Assembly: GCA_965205905.1 (NCBI GenBank)
Contig: CBDBHZ010000006.1
Coordinates: 1-35,710 of the forward strand
Source of the DNA: JAHZMA01 sp965205905
Lineage (GTDB): Bacteria > Pseudomonadota > Alphaproteobacteria > JABAAW01 > JAHZMA01
DNA length: 35,710 nt
Direction: 5' to 3'
Shown here piece after piece: positions 15,255-27,900 of this stretch (its first letter is position 1; each line of letters opens with the position of its first letter). Below the pieces are notes generated by a model. It worked only from the letters and a program-made list of their open reading frames with translations. It made no database searches and had not been told where the DNA came from. A program made the translations under genes and the position numbers.

Positions 15255-18200
15255 ATGCGTCATTCGCTATTTTCAATCATTACATTATTAATATTTTCTT
15301 TCATGCTTACCGCTTGCAGCGAAGCCCAGCGAACTAATTTTGATGAAGAATTTAAGCGCTGTGATGATGGCACCTCTGTTTTAGAGGGGCAAGCATGTCC
15401 GATTGTTGGACTCAATGATGATGGCACGGTTACCAATCCAGATGGCACGACCACCAATACAGATGGCAGTATCACTGATACAGTAAAAGGCACTATCACT
15501 TATCCGGATGGCAGGGTTACCAATCTGGATGGCACTATTAGCACGAAAGATGGGATTACCACTGATACAGTAAAAGGCACGATCACTTATCCAGATGGCA
15601 GGGTTACCGATTTATTTGGCGACGAAATTTTTATAGCAAGTTACAAGGTTAATCTTGACGATAATAATGTGTTTATCCCATTGATAGGCGAATCTGTTAC
15701 ATTAAATGGGATGGAACTTATTCCTACATATCAAAGCAATGGTGATGATGTTGCTTATGATTCGCTCACCGCTATTGTCGATGCTGGTGTTGTTACAAAC
15801 GCGCCATTAACGTTGCAAGGTTTGGCTGTAAGAATGACGCACAATACTACTTATATCCGCAAAAACGCTTCATCCCCTTGGGAGGAGCAAAGTTTGGTGA
15901 ATGAAGATGTGTTGCAGATTGATAAAAAAATCGACCTATCGGGCATTACGGCAACAGCTTTAACGTTTAAATTTTTTGGCAATGGTAACATAGAGGAGGC
16001 AACGCTTCATCTTGAGAATGATTACAAGCTAACAGGTGAAGAAATTGGAATATCAGCATCTAGTGAGCTAATCAGTGGCACTTTTAAGGGGAATCTTGAT
16101 AATGAAGATATAACTGATGATGTGGATAATGCCAATGATGATGATGATGTTATTTTAACGGTTGATAGAAAAAGTATTTTTGGTCTTACTGATGGTGAAA
16201 ATAATAGTATCGCTTCTAATTATATGGTTTATGTGAGCTGGGCTTCTCATAAAGAGGCAAAATTAGGGGGGGGTAGTGATAAGACGACAGAAACAGACGA
16301 GAATATTGCTGGCGCAACGATAGTCGGCTTTGAAACAGAAACCATACCTACAAATGCCATAACTACAAATAATATGGAGGTATCTTTTACAGGCAAAGGC
16401 AAAGGCAGTTATGGCAGTGTGCAAAACACAAGAGTTGCCGACACAAGCTATGAAGATGCTTCTACTGGCTACGATACCGTTTTTGGTATAAGCGCAACAG
16501 TTGATTTTGGCATGAGCACAATCGCTATCAATAGCGAAGATACGATGAAATGCAGTGATAATTCAGATGATTTTAGCAGTTGCACGCAAACAGCGGTGAC
16601 TGAGCTAGATTTTATGATGCCAACAAAAAGTTACAAGGTTGCTGGTAGCAATGTTAATGCTATCAGTAGCGATATGGTTACCACAAAACTGGCTGATAAT
16701 AATCTATCAGGCACGCTTGATGCCCGTTTTTATGGGAGTGCTTCATGGGAATTGGGCGGTGTATTCTCGCTGACTGAATCAAACGATGATAATGTTTTAT
16801 ATTATTTTGGTGCATTTGGTGCACAGCGTAGGGGCGTTGTTGTGCCATTAGAGTTTGGTGAAATGATCGTTGAGAAAATGGTGAGCAACGATAATATTGC
16901 AACTGCGATTCTTGCTAATGACCCTTCTTATAGCTCTCTTACCGAAGCGGTAACGGGTAGTGCTGATGGTGCTGGTTTTACGATGAATGGTTTAGCGGTT
17001 GTTAAAGATGATACAGTCAATTATACACGCGCACCCAATCGGGTTTGGGTGACAAATTCTGATAGGGCTCAAAATATCAGTTTAGCAAGGCTGACGGGTG
17101 CGGCTGTATCGCTTACATTTGATGGCAGTGCCAATATATCGGGCGTAACGGTTTATGTGGAAGATAATCAATATACTGCTGCTATTAACACGCCTGTATC
17201 TGGTATGGAGGTTGCTAATGCCAACATTACGTCAAGGAATGGTTTGGCTCTTAGCGATTCACAGAATGCTGATTTTGAGGAGAACATTAACACTGCCACG
17301 ATTAGCGTGAATAGGGATGCGGCGTTTTTTGGTTTTGATTCAAATTATATGACGTATGTTAATTGGAATATTATGAAAGGAATAGACAAGCTTGATGGTG
17401 ATAATCTTGTGCTAGAAGATGACATTTATGATATTGGCGGCGCAATGATTGCAGGGTTTGAAACCTCTGATTTAACGGCTATTGTTATTGATGACGTAGA
17501 ATTTACAGGCAAAGGTAGTGGCACCTATAGAAACGCAACCAACAGCTATGATACTGTTTTTGATATAACAGCCACCGTTAATTTTAGTGCTGGTAATGTC
17601 ACTTTTATCAGTCGCGATACAGAATGCAAAATATCGAATTGTGGGTTAAGTAATGGCGAGTTAGGATGGCTCGCACTTCTCACAAGCCCCATCAGCTATA
17701 CTGATAATAATATTAACGGTAATATTGCGACAACAACATTTGGCGGCGCCCCACTTGATTTAACAGGCATGCTTAACGCACGTTTTTATGGCGGTATGAT
17801 TGAAGAATTAGGCGGCACATTTACGTTAACAAATGCAAGCAGTGAAAGCTATTATTATGGCGTATTCGGTGTAGAAAAAACAGATTTTTTGAATAAAAAT
17901 AATTTAACGGCATTGAATGATAGTAATCGCAATAATAAAAGAGATAATATATTAGCAATACGAAATAGTGTGCAGCTTACAGAAAACATTATTACTGATG
18001 CTGATAACACAATCAGCATTGATAAAATGACCAATGCGCTAATTATGTTTGATTATAATAGTGATGGCACTTTTGTTAATAATAAATTAGAACTCTATCT
18101 TACCGATAAAAAATATGAGGTGAAAGTTGGTCATTATGGTAGTAATAGCAATTCTATTGCAAATGCCACTAATGGAGGCGCAATCAATGCGAGCACTGCC

Positions 18201-18824
18201 AGCAATGATGATGATAAACCTCATTTGCTCGTTTTTAGCAAAAGTGAAAACTATTTTGACAACTCATCAAACCCAACCGCGCAACAATATATGGCAATGG
18301 TTCATTGGCAAGTGAGTGATGATGCTAATTATGATGATCTCAGTGATGATGCTGCCATTACCTATCAGAGTTATGGCAGTGGCATTGTTGGTTTTGAAAC
18401 AGATATGCTCCCCACCGTGGGCACAGCAGTTGTTTTTTCAGGCGCAGGACGTGGCGTTTATACTAATGCCACCGAAGGCTATGATACAAAATTTGATATA
18501 ACAGCCACAGTTAATTTTGAGGATGGTCATGTATCTATCAATAGCAGTAATACAATAAAATATGATTCTAATATTTTGTGTTCAAATTCTTGCATGGCAG
18601 GTGATGCCGTCTCTTCGCTTGATTTCACCACGGGTGCGACTGCCGTAAGTTATATAAGCAATAGCATCAGCGGTAATGTTGCGCTCACAAATGATGTTAC
18701 TTTTGATGGCACAATAGATGCGCGCTTTTATGGACCAAATGCTGAAGAATTAGGTGGCACATTTTCTATGCAAAGCAGTGATAATGCTGGAGGTTATATC
18801 GGCTTTTTCGGTGCAAAGCAATGA
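15255..18824 (+). CDS. Surface lipoprotein with three TbpB-like barrel repeats
   Basis: A predicted outer-membrane lipoprotein of 1189 residues. The signal peptide ends in the lipobox LTAC with lipidated Cys21 followed by Ser. Residues about 50-119 form a DG-rich linker with two near-identical 16-residue segments. Three long repeats follow, each ending in a form of DARFYG...ELGG-F-L...GAFGA, the closing strands of the TbpB/HpuA-type barrel (ends near residues 528, 875 and 1189). Before each close come FTGKG-G-Y and a Cys pair. Family members bind host or environmental ligands at the cell surface and usually need a Slam translocon; neither Slam nor a TonB receptor is in the window, so the ligand is unknown. 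I chose ATG 15255 (AGGGAT upstream); an ATG at 15210 would bury the signal peptide. A G8 tract lies at 16266-16273. Confidence 0.87.
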   Translation: MRHSLFSIITLLIFSFMLTACSEAQRTNFDEEFKRCDDGTSVLEGQACPIVGLNDDGTVTNPDGTTTNTDGSITDTVKGTITYPDGRVTNLDGTISTKDGITTDTVKGTITYPDGRVTDLFGDEIFIASYKVNLDDNNVFIPLIGESVTLNGMELIPTYQSNGDDVAYDSLTAIVDAGVVTNAPLTLQGLAVRMTHNTTYIRKNASSPWEEQSLVNEDVLQIDKKIDLSGITATALTFKFFGNGNIEEATLHLENDYKLTGEEIGISASSELISGTFKGNLDNEDITDDVDNANDDDDVILTVDRKSIFGLTDGENNSIASNYMVYVSWASHKEAKLGGGSDKTTETDENIAGATIVGFETETIPTNAITTNNMEVSFTGKGKGSYGSVQNTRVADTSYEDASTGYDTVFGISATVDFGMSTIAINSEDTMKCSDNSDDFSSCTQTAVTELDFMMPTKSYKVAGSNVNAISSDMVTTKLADNNLSGTLDARFYGSASWELGGVFSLTESNDDNVLYYFGAFGAQRRGVVVPLEFGEMIVEKMVSNDNIATAILANDPSYSSLTEAVTGSADGAGFTMNGLAVVKDDTVNYTRAPNRVWVTNSDRAQNISLARLTGAAVSLTFDGSANISGVTVYVEDNQYTAAINTPVSGMEVANANITSRNGLALSDSQNADFEENINTATISVNRDAAFFGFDSNYMTYVNWNIMKGIDKLDGDNLVLEDDIYDIGGAMIAGFETSDLTAIVIDDVEFTGKGSGTYRNATNSYDTVFDITATVNFSAGNVTFISRDTECKISNCGLSNGELGWLALLTSPISYTDNNINGNIATTTFGGAPLDLTGMLNARFYGGMIEELGGTFTLTNASSESYYYGVFGVEKTDFLNKNNLTALNDSNRNNKRDNILAIRNSVQLTENIITDADNTISIDKMTNALIMFDYNSDGTFVNNKLELYLTDKKYEVKVGHYGSNSNSIANATNGGAINASTASNDDDKPHLLVFSKSENYFDNSSNPTAQQYMAMVHWQVSDDANYDDLSDDAAITYQSYGSGIVGFETDMLPTVGTAVVFSGAGRGVYTNATEGYDTKFDITATVNFEDGHVSINSSNTIKYDSNILCSNSCMAGDAVSSLDFTTGATAVSYISNSISGNVALTNDVTFDGTIDARFYGPNAEELGGTFSMQSSDNAGGYIGFFGAKQ
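15474..15608 (+). repeat. 48-base direct repeat coding the DG-rich linker
   Basis: Two copies, 15474-15521 and 15561-15608, differ at two positions and are offset by 87 bases (29 codons), so the frame is kept. Each encodes TDTVKGTITYPDGRVT. They lie in a longer stretch of degenerate DGT-T units between the lipid anchor and the first barrel repeat. They could lengthen or shorten by recombination without breaking the gene. Confidence 0.9.
15613..18821 (+). repeat. Three tandem TbpB-like protein repeats
   Basis: Approximate units by their closing FGA motifs: 15613-16836, 16837-17877 and 17878-18821, about 310-410 residues each. Each has a handle-like N-half ending with FF/FGF--NYM-Y--W, and a barrel half with F-GKG-G-Y, YDT-FDI-ATV-F, a Cys pair and DARFYG...ELGG. 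Similarity is at protein level; I see no long identical DNA between units. Confidence 0.8.
16266..16273 (+). repeat. Poly-G (G8) tract in lipoprotein coding sequence
   Basis: Eight consecutive G in an AT-rich gene encode part of LGGGSD. Nine G would put TAG immediately after the tract. Seven G would shift into a frame that stops about 17 codons later. The frame is currently open, so this copy is in the ON state if the tract varies. Confidence 0.8.
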
Positions 18825-18987
18825 AACAGCATGGCATAAAAATAATAGCGGCACTTAATCAATAAAATAATAAAAAAATGTGGATTAAGCGATTTTTTGC
18901 TTTTATTTGCAAAAAATCTATGTTACTTTGCAAATATCTAGTAGGGTAGGTGTAAGTTTTTTTATCTCTAGCTAGGGTTTTTTTATT
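18825..18987 (+). promoter_or_regulatory. Spacer between lipoprotein genes with perfect hairpin
   Basis: A perfect 10-base inverted repeat (18891-18900 with 18909-18918, loop of 8) lies here, and a second 7-base one (CTTAATC at 18854, GATTAAG at 18883) overlaps its left side. The stem is AT-rich and has no T-run beyond it, so terminator function is uncertain. It may instead separate the two lipoprotein transcripts or act on DNA. The only ribosome site for the next gene is AGGG about 12 bases before its ATG, which is weak. Confidence 0.4.
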
Positions 18988-21900
18988 ATGAAAATATTAC
19001 AGTTTCGTTCGTTTATTACAATATTATTTGTAGCCATTATGTTGAGTGGGTGCAACATCCTATCAGACACTATTCATGGTGCTACTGATTTGATTTTTGG
19101 TGAAGAGGAGCCACGTGGCGGTGTTGGCACTGTTTATTTGGGTAGGGATGATACTGATGATGAAGTCAATAACGCGATTGCTACCCGCACAACAGGCCAA
19201 AAACAAGAAACACTTATCGCCAAAGATGATAACGATATTTTTTACAATTCACTGACTGAAGCCGCCAATGATGAATATGTTGGAAATGACGGTCCTGATG
19301 GTTTGAATGAAAGAATCTTTATCTTGCAGGGCTTGTCAGTGCAAAGAGAGGGTACAGTTCAGGTTACAGCAAGTGGTGAGCTTGGCTGGAATCAGGCTAG
19401 TTCAACCGAAAATGATATTGTGCGTATTACCGCGCCTTCTGTCTCGCTTACCTTTAGTGAAACTGGTCAAATATCAGCAGTTACTGCTTATTTTGCTGAT
19501 AAAGAATATAGCGCAACAAATATTACCGCAGATGGCACGGCTATTAAAGGCACGATTGAAAGTGTTGGTGGTAACTATAATATTAGTGGTAATAACAGAG
19601 CTGAAATCACACTGAATAGAAGTGATAGTTTTTTTGGTTTTAATTCAAATTATATGGCGCATATTGGTTGGGATGTTGTACAACAAGAAGCAGGGTCATC
19701 AGACGCTTATAACGTTACGGGTAGTATGATTGTGGGCATAGAAACAGCTTCTATCCCTATCAATAACATCTATTATGCATCGCCTGGTACCGTTAGCAAT
19801 TCTATCAAATTCACGGGCAAAGGGCATGGTGTTTATGGTGATTTGAACGGTGTCTATGCCACCAAATTCGATTTTAATGCGGATATTGATTTTGCCTCTA
19901 ATCTTATTACGCTTGGCAGCACGAACACAATCAGATGCCCAAGTGGCAGCAGTCTAAATTGTGGCAATGGCTCGGATGCGAGTCAACTTAATTTCACCAC
20001 CAGTCTAGGTGCAATTCCTTATAATGGCAATAATATCTTTGGTGTTGTTGGCGCAGAGGAATTGCTAGGTTTTGTTGATGCGCGGTTTTATGGTGTATCA
20101 GCCAGAGAGTTTGGTGGCACAATCATTTTAAAAGGGCGGGGGGTTGAGTATTATTATGGTGCATTTGGTGCGCAACGTGCTGGTATTATTCGCAATGCTG
20201 CATTTAATAATGCCATTTCATCTGCCACGCCTAACGCCACTGTTACGGTTGTTACAGACGATAATGTTGCGTTTTTCGGAGCGATGGATGAAAGTTTTAC
20301 GGGTTTAAAAACATTATCAGCCTATAGAGATAACCGCAATATATATAGCCGCCCGCCCACCCGTGCATGGGAAGATAATACCGATAGGCAGAATGTTGTT
20401 ACTGTTGCAAAAACAAATCGCTATTCTACCGCATTGTTGTTTGATGGCGATGGTATGTTATCGGAAGTAACACTGAATCTGGCTGATGGTAATACTGATA
20501 TATCTGGGCTTAATCAAAATTATACGGTAGCGGGGCAAGTTAACGCTGATGGAATTTTCACAAGTACCGATACCACAGAAAATATATCAGTAACAGTCGA
20601 TAGAAAAAATGTTTTTGGTTTAGCGGACGGTAATGCCTCTAATTATATGGCTTATATCAGTTGGGATATCACGGGAGATGCAAGCTTTGACCCATCACCT
20701 GAAAATAAACAGCTGATTGATAATAGTTACAGCATTAATGGCAATATGATTGCTGGTATTGAAACATTTGATTTAGATTTTACGACTTATGATGAAAGCG
20801 TTGAATTTACGGGTAAAGGGCGCGGCACTTACGGAAACTTGACCTCAAGCTATGATACAATATTTGATGTTAGCATAGATGTTGATTTTAAAGAGAGGCA
20901 AGTAACGCGATTTGAAACCAATGGAACAGAGTGTAAAATAGCGGGTTGTGTAGATCCTAAATTATTTGATTTAAGTCAGCTTGACTTTACCGCAACTGGT
21001 GCTCTTACTTACATAGATAATGCAATCAGCGGTGCTGTTGAAACATATAAGAGCAGTAAAAATTTAACGGGCACGATTGATGCGCGTTTTTATGGCAGTG
21101 GGGCTTGGGAATTTGGTGGCACATTCGCTTTAGCAGATAAATCAAATTATTATTATGGTGTGTTTGGTGCGGAACGTTTGGGCTTTGAGACATCGTCTCC
21201 CCTTAATACAGTTGAGCTTGATAGTCCAATAATTATCGCCGCGCCTATCAGTGCAAGCACATCTTATGCATCAATCACTGATTTGGTGGATAGTGGTGAT
21301 GGTAGTGAGTTCGTGATGAATTCACTGTCCGTTTATACATCTGATATAACCACTTACCAACGGGCGCCGAATCGCTCTTGGCTGGCAAGTGATGGTATTG
21401 TAGCAGAAGCTGATACGAATAAGGAAGTCAGCATTGCAATGTTGACTGGGTCTAGTGCGTCAATTGGTTTTGATAGTAGTAAGAATATCAAAAGCGTAAC
21501 CGCTTATTTGGACGGTAATAATTACACGGCGATTATCGATACACCTGTATCTGGCACAAAAGTTGTTGATGCCACGATTGCGTTAAGGAATGGTGAATTG
21601 CGTGCCCACGAAGATAATGCCGATTTTTCCCCAAGCATTGCCACGATCAGTGTTGATAGAAGCAGCGATTTTTTTGGATTTGATACAGAATATATGATGC
21701 ATATTAGTTGGCATATTGCAAAGGAAGCAGATTCGCTTAATGCTGATAGCACTGTTTTAAGTGATGATATTAATGATAATTTGGGGATAATGCTTGCTGG
21801 TATAGAAGTGGCTGGTAATGATATTCCTAAAGGTGGCTTATCAATTGATTTTGTTGGCAAAGGAAAAGGGCGTTATGTTGATGGTAACGATAAGGTTTAT

Positions 21901-24900
21901 CAGACTGTATTTGATGCAAAAGCTAATGTGAATTTTTTAGCGCGTAGGGTTCTTTTTAGCACTGAAAATAGTTGTGCCACTTTTCAAACAGATGGCGAGG
22001 CGAGTGCCTGTAATGAGGGGGTTGAAATTGACCTTGATATTATCCAAACAACATTAGAATACCAGAGTAGAAAAAATAATATCAGCGGCACCACTGTAAC
22101 AACCACAGATTTGTTGATGGCAGGCAGGGCAGATGCGCGTTTTTATGGTGATAAATCAAGGGAATTTGGTGGCACATTCTCATTAACAAATGATAATAGT
22201 TATTATTATGGAGCGTTTGGTGGCTTTCGGATTACGGGTATTGTTACAGCATTTACATTTATAGATGATATTGTTGATATTGATGTGGACCCACAACAGG
22301 CAACTCTCATTGCTAAAAAAAGCGATACAATTACACCTTATAATTCGCTTGCTGAAGCGGCTAATGATGCAAGCCATGCAGCTAATAAGGAATTTACCTT
22401 GCCCGCATTATCAGTATATATCAATAGCTCATCTGTTAGAACGCGTGTTGCTGGTCAGAGTTGGAGCACAGCCGATGGTTCGCAAGCGGCGAGCTTAAAC
22501 CGTGTTAATGGCTCTGCTGCATCAATCACATTTAATGATAATGGCTATATCTCGGGGGCAAGCGTTTATCTTAAAGATGAAACCTATACAGCGAGCATTG
22601 ATAGCCCTGCTTCCTCATCAAATTTTTCAGCAACAATTACAACAGATGTTGCGGATTCAACCAGCGCGACACTGAATATTGATAGAAGCGCCGATTTTTT
22701 TGGTGTTGGCAACGGATTAAATTATGTAGCATATATTAGTTGGGATATAGAAAAAGAAGAAAATGAGTTAAGTAATCTTACGCTTGAATCTTCCGAATAT
22801 AATATTGATGGCGCAATGATTGCTGGCATGGAAGTGGCGGCAACAGATATGGCTGCATTTACCACTGCTGTAGGTTCTAATATAGTTACATTCCGAGGAG
22901 CAGGGCGCGGATATTATGGGGAGCAGCAATCTGATAATAATGTGAGGACAATATTTGATGTTGAGGCAACTGTTAAATTTAATAACAAAACAGTAACGCT
23001 TGAAAGTGCTGACACTTATCTATGCTATTCTGCAAGCGATGATGCTTGTGTGCAAACCACATCTCTTAATTTTGTTGCGTTAAATTTAGGGTTTAAGAAT
23101 CAAGACGAAACCATCAATAACACTATCAGCGGTAATATGAATGCAGGCACGCTAACAGGCAAGGTTGATGCGCGGTTTTACGGCGATAGTAACGTGCAGG
23201 AATTGGCTGGCACATTTGCGTTAAAAAATGATGATGATTATTATTATGGTGCGTTTGGCGCGCATCGCGACCATGTGGCTGCGATTGGTGCACCAATTTA
23301 TTATGATACTACCGTTGCAAATATTGATATTCCAGTGGCAGATAGGGAAAGCAGAGGTGAATCGATAGCTGGCACCCCATATTCACTTTTAACTGCTTTT
23401 AATGAGAGCAAGAGCGGTAATCAGGCAAAAACGAGAGGTTATGTATTAGAAGGTATTAGCGTTTCTAAACAAGACGCAACCCATTATTATCGTACCGCAG
23501 ACCAATTATGGTCAGATGCCTATAGGGAAAAAGAGGTAACATTATCACAGATAACAGGCTCTTTTGGTAGAATAAATTTCTATAGCGAATACATAACAAA
23601 GTTTACTGCTATTTTTGGTGATGGCAAAGAATATAATTCAGAGACTAATGGTGGCAGCGCAACAGCGAGCGGAAATATTAGTACATCTGGTGGCTATAAC
23701 GGCACCTTATCGGTAACCAGAGATGCAGCCGATTTTGGTTTTTTTACAGAATTTATGTTTGCGCTTGATTGGAATGTTGACACCCCGAATGGTAATCTTG
23801 ATAATGGATCAGATAGGCTTGCTGAAACACGAACAAATGATATCGGTTTTATGGTTGCGGGTATGGAAACAAATGGGGAAAATATTTATACATCTACCTA
23901 TAAAGATGATTATCGCTTCACAGGTAAAGGGCGTGGTGTCTATTCTAATGATAGCCAAAATACCAGCGTTAAATTTGATGTAACTGCTGATGTTAATTTT
24001 AATACTAGAAACATTACATTAGCATCTACAAACACTGCTTGTGTTGCAGAAAGTTGTACAGGCGTGCCTTTATCAGAATCAAGAATGGATTTTAGCGGCA
24101 CATTAAATTATGATGTTGATAGCAATGTTATCACTGGCGGTGTAGTAAGCACTCTTTTCACAGGTGAAGCCGATGCGCGTTTTTATGGAGACTATCAAGG
24201 TAATAGTTTTCGTGAATTTGGTGGCACATTTGCGATGACACATAATAGTCAAGCGACTGAGTATTATTATGGCTATTTTGGTGGTAACCGTGGTGCGATA
24301 AATGATTCCCCTCTTGATGATGCCGATATTATACCAATCAGTAATCATACAATCACTGCGACACCAGAAGTGTTTGTGCAAAATGGTGGTGGTGATGCGT
24401 ATCAATCTATTAATGCCATACGTGTTGCGCCAAATACTGCTGATCCAAAAATAAGCACATGGAACGCACTGGCTACTTATAGGAATGATGATGACCTTTA
24501 TAGCCGTAAATCGACGGGTAACGCATGGGATGCAGGTGATATTCTGAAGGAAGTAGAACTTGCAACAGTAACAAATGCCAGTCTATCATTTACTTTTGAT
24601 ACAGATGCTGATATTTCGGCAGTACAACTTATATTTGGTGATGGTTCTGATGAACGCTATAGTAAGGTTGATAGCACCCCCAGAGATTTGGGACGATCAT
24701 TTTCAACATCTAATTCTACGAGTCATTTGACGGAAAAAGTCGATGTTAGCAGAGATAGTAACGTTTTTGGTGGTATTGCAAATTATATGATGTATGCGAA
24801 TTGGAGTAACGAAAGCAATGACCCCGACAGTGGATATAGCGATACAACTTATGATTATTTTGGCCATATGATTGCAGGCTTTGAAACAGAAGATAGCACT

Positions 24901-27900
24901 TTTCCTGCAAGAGGACCAGCACGTGTTTTTACAGGCAAAGGTGCTGGGCACTATAATGATCTGAATGGTGGAAAATATAAAATTACATTTGATACAAAAT
25001 TAGATGTTGATTTTACAGCAGCTGATTTTGCAAACCAAGGGGTAAAATTAACTGTTACTGGTTCTGATTGCACACCTACTTGTAATAATCCTAGCTTTAC
25101 AAATTCTTTAAATTTTACTGATTTGCCATTAATTTACACTGCTGGCATTAGTCCCGAAACAACTGGAACTTTAAGTGCTAATTTAACCATTGCCACTAAT
25201 AGTGCTGGCGCCTTAAAAGGCACAGTCGATGGCCGCTTTTATGGCGCAGGTGCATGGGAAGCGGGTGGCATATTTGCGTTGAAATCCGATAATAATGCCA
25301 AATATTATCATGGCTATTTTGGTGGAATCCGTGACGAAATAGCTGACCTTGCTTTTGACGATACCACTGATAAGGCTGCAAATCCTGCAAATAGCGAAAG
25401 CATTCCACTTGTTGGTGGTAATGCTTATGAATCTCTTTATCATGCTAGGCTTGATAATAGTGCAAAAACCTTTAAGTTAGAGGGGGTGGCTACCTATAGG
25501 GATAGAAAATCTTATTATTCAGAACATGTTGATGGTGCTGATGGTGAGGTTGAGCATCTGGTAGATTTTTACAATATTACCAATCCTGCTCTATCGCTGA
25601 CTTTTGATACAAATAAGAAGATTTCAGGTGCAACATTGCATTTAGATAATACCTACAATTACGCTGGTACGCCAAGCACTTCAGGCAGTTCAGTTTTTGT
25701 TTCAGATATTGATGTTTCTAGTGGATTTTCCGATGCCACGACGGCAAGGGTAACCATAAGCAGAGACGGTGATTTTAATTTTGAATCAAATTATATGGCA
25801 TATGTCAGATGGTCTGCGAACAAAACACGTGTTGATAGCAGCAATGGGCTATATGGTGAAGAATATGATGTTGATGGTTATATGATTGCGGGTATGGAAG
25901 CCACTATTGCAGATGTTACAGCGTTTAAGGGTAAATTTACTACTGATTCAGCCACATTTAACGGCAGAGGGCGCTATGAATATTATCGCTACAGAGATGG
26001 CGGAACAAGTAACGTTTCTAGTGCTTTTACCACAGCAATGACTATTAATTTTAGCACCAATGTTGTGGATTTCAGCACAAGTAACGTAGGTGCCAGTTAT
26101 CTTAATATTAATTCTAGTAGTGTTGGCTATAATGCGTTAACTTATGATGCCACCAACAATACGATTAGTGGCACAACTGGTAGAGGTAATTTGGTGGGTG
26201 CCGTCAATATCCGTCTTTATGGTGATGATGGTTTATGGGAATCGGGTGGCGTTATCACGCTTAACGACGGAACCGCTTATTATCAAGGTTATTTTGGCGC
26301 GGAACGTAACTCTATTACCGATATTGCGACCAGCACCAATTCTTTTAATGTGATTGGCAGTGGCACTCAACAAACTGTTTCTACGCCTGCTGCTTATGAT
26401 TCAATCGCTGAAGCATTAGATGATACCAATAACACCGCCGCTTTCACATTAAAGGGCTTAAGTATCACGCGTGATGCCAGTAAAGATTATAGCCGTGCCA
26501 TTAACCGTGACTGGAATAGTGCTGATATTAAGAATAGAAGTGTAGCGCTTGCCAAAATAGTAGGCTCTGCTTTATCGGTGAGTTTTGATAGTGCAGGTGA
26601 TGTAACATCAGCAACTTCTTACCTGAATGATGGTGCAAATTTCACCTATACTGCCAACAGTTTCACCAATTCTAATTCAGTGGCAACGGCTAATATCAAC
26701 AATCTTGACAGTGATTATTCTGCTGCCACCACCAACACACTCACAATAGATAGAAGCGAAGAAACATTCGGTTTTGTACCAGAATATATGCTTTATGCCA
26801 GTTGGTCGGTTGCAAAAAACACGCTCAGCAGTGATGATAGTATTCGCAACGATAATCAATATGATATTGATGGCTTTACAATCGCAGGCATGGATGTTGT
26901 GGGTGCTGATGTTCCTATTTCTGGCATTACAAAATTTGAAGGCAAAGGGCGCGGCATATATGGCGATATTGATAATGAATATGCAACCATATTTGATGTA
27001 AAGCTAGATTTTGATTTTTCAGATAAAAGCAATGTGGGGTTCAATATCACCAACACCGCTTGTGTTGTATCAGGCTGTTCGGCACCTTTAGCAACACTTA
27101 ATATTGGTGCAACATTAGCGATTACGGCAAACACAAATGATATCACTGGCACTGGCACCATAACCAATGCTGTTGGCGATTTATCTGGCGCAATCGATGC
27201 TCGCTTTTATGGTGATGAATATGCTAGCAAAACGCATATCAGGGAAGTGGGTGGCACATTTAGCCTTAAAAATAGTGGTACGAATTATTATATGGGTGCT
27301 TTTGGTAGCGAACGTCTTGCTATCACCTCGTTCACTTTATCCACCCTTACCGATACGCAGATAGCGGCAACTGAACAACTAACGCCAATGGGTAATGCGG
27401 AATCATTTCAAAAAATGTTTTCTGATGAAAGTAACAATCAATTTACGTTCAATGCGCTATCAGTATCCAGAAACATTACCACTAGCTATGCACGGTTGCC
27501 CGAAGTGGAATGGAATGATGCTGATATAACGCAAGTAATAGGTTTGACAACAACCAGTGGCGCCAACGCAGAAATACAATTTGGCACTAAAAAGAAAATT
27601 GGCAATATAAAACTTCACTATTTGCCGGGTAATAGCAATGCTGATTATGCAATATTGCAAATAGATGCTTTGATTGACGATGCTTATAGAAATGATGCCC
27701 ATACATTAACGCATAATATCGGATTTGGTGCGCCCGCAGATGCGGATACTGCCACACTAACGGCTGATAGAAGGGCAGATTTGTTTGGCTTTATACCAAA
27801 TTATATGGTCAATGTTAGTTGGAACATTTTATCAGATACCAAAGATACCAACAATTTTGATGTGACTAGCAGCAATTATGATAATACACGCGTAACAGAA

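Noticed and set aside
18891..18918. Rho-independent terminator between the two lipoprotein genes
   Set aside because: The stem is perfect but AT-rich and is not followed by a T-run, so I list it only as an inverted repeat.
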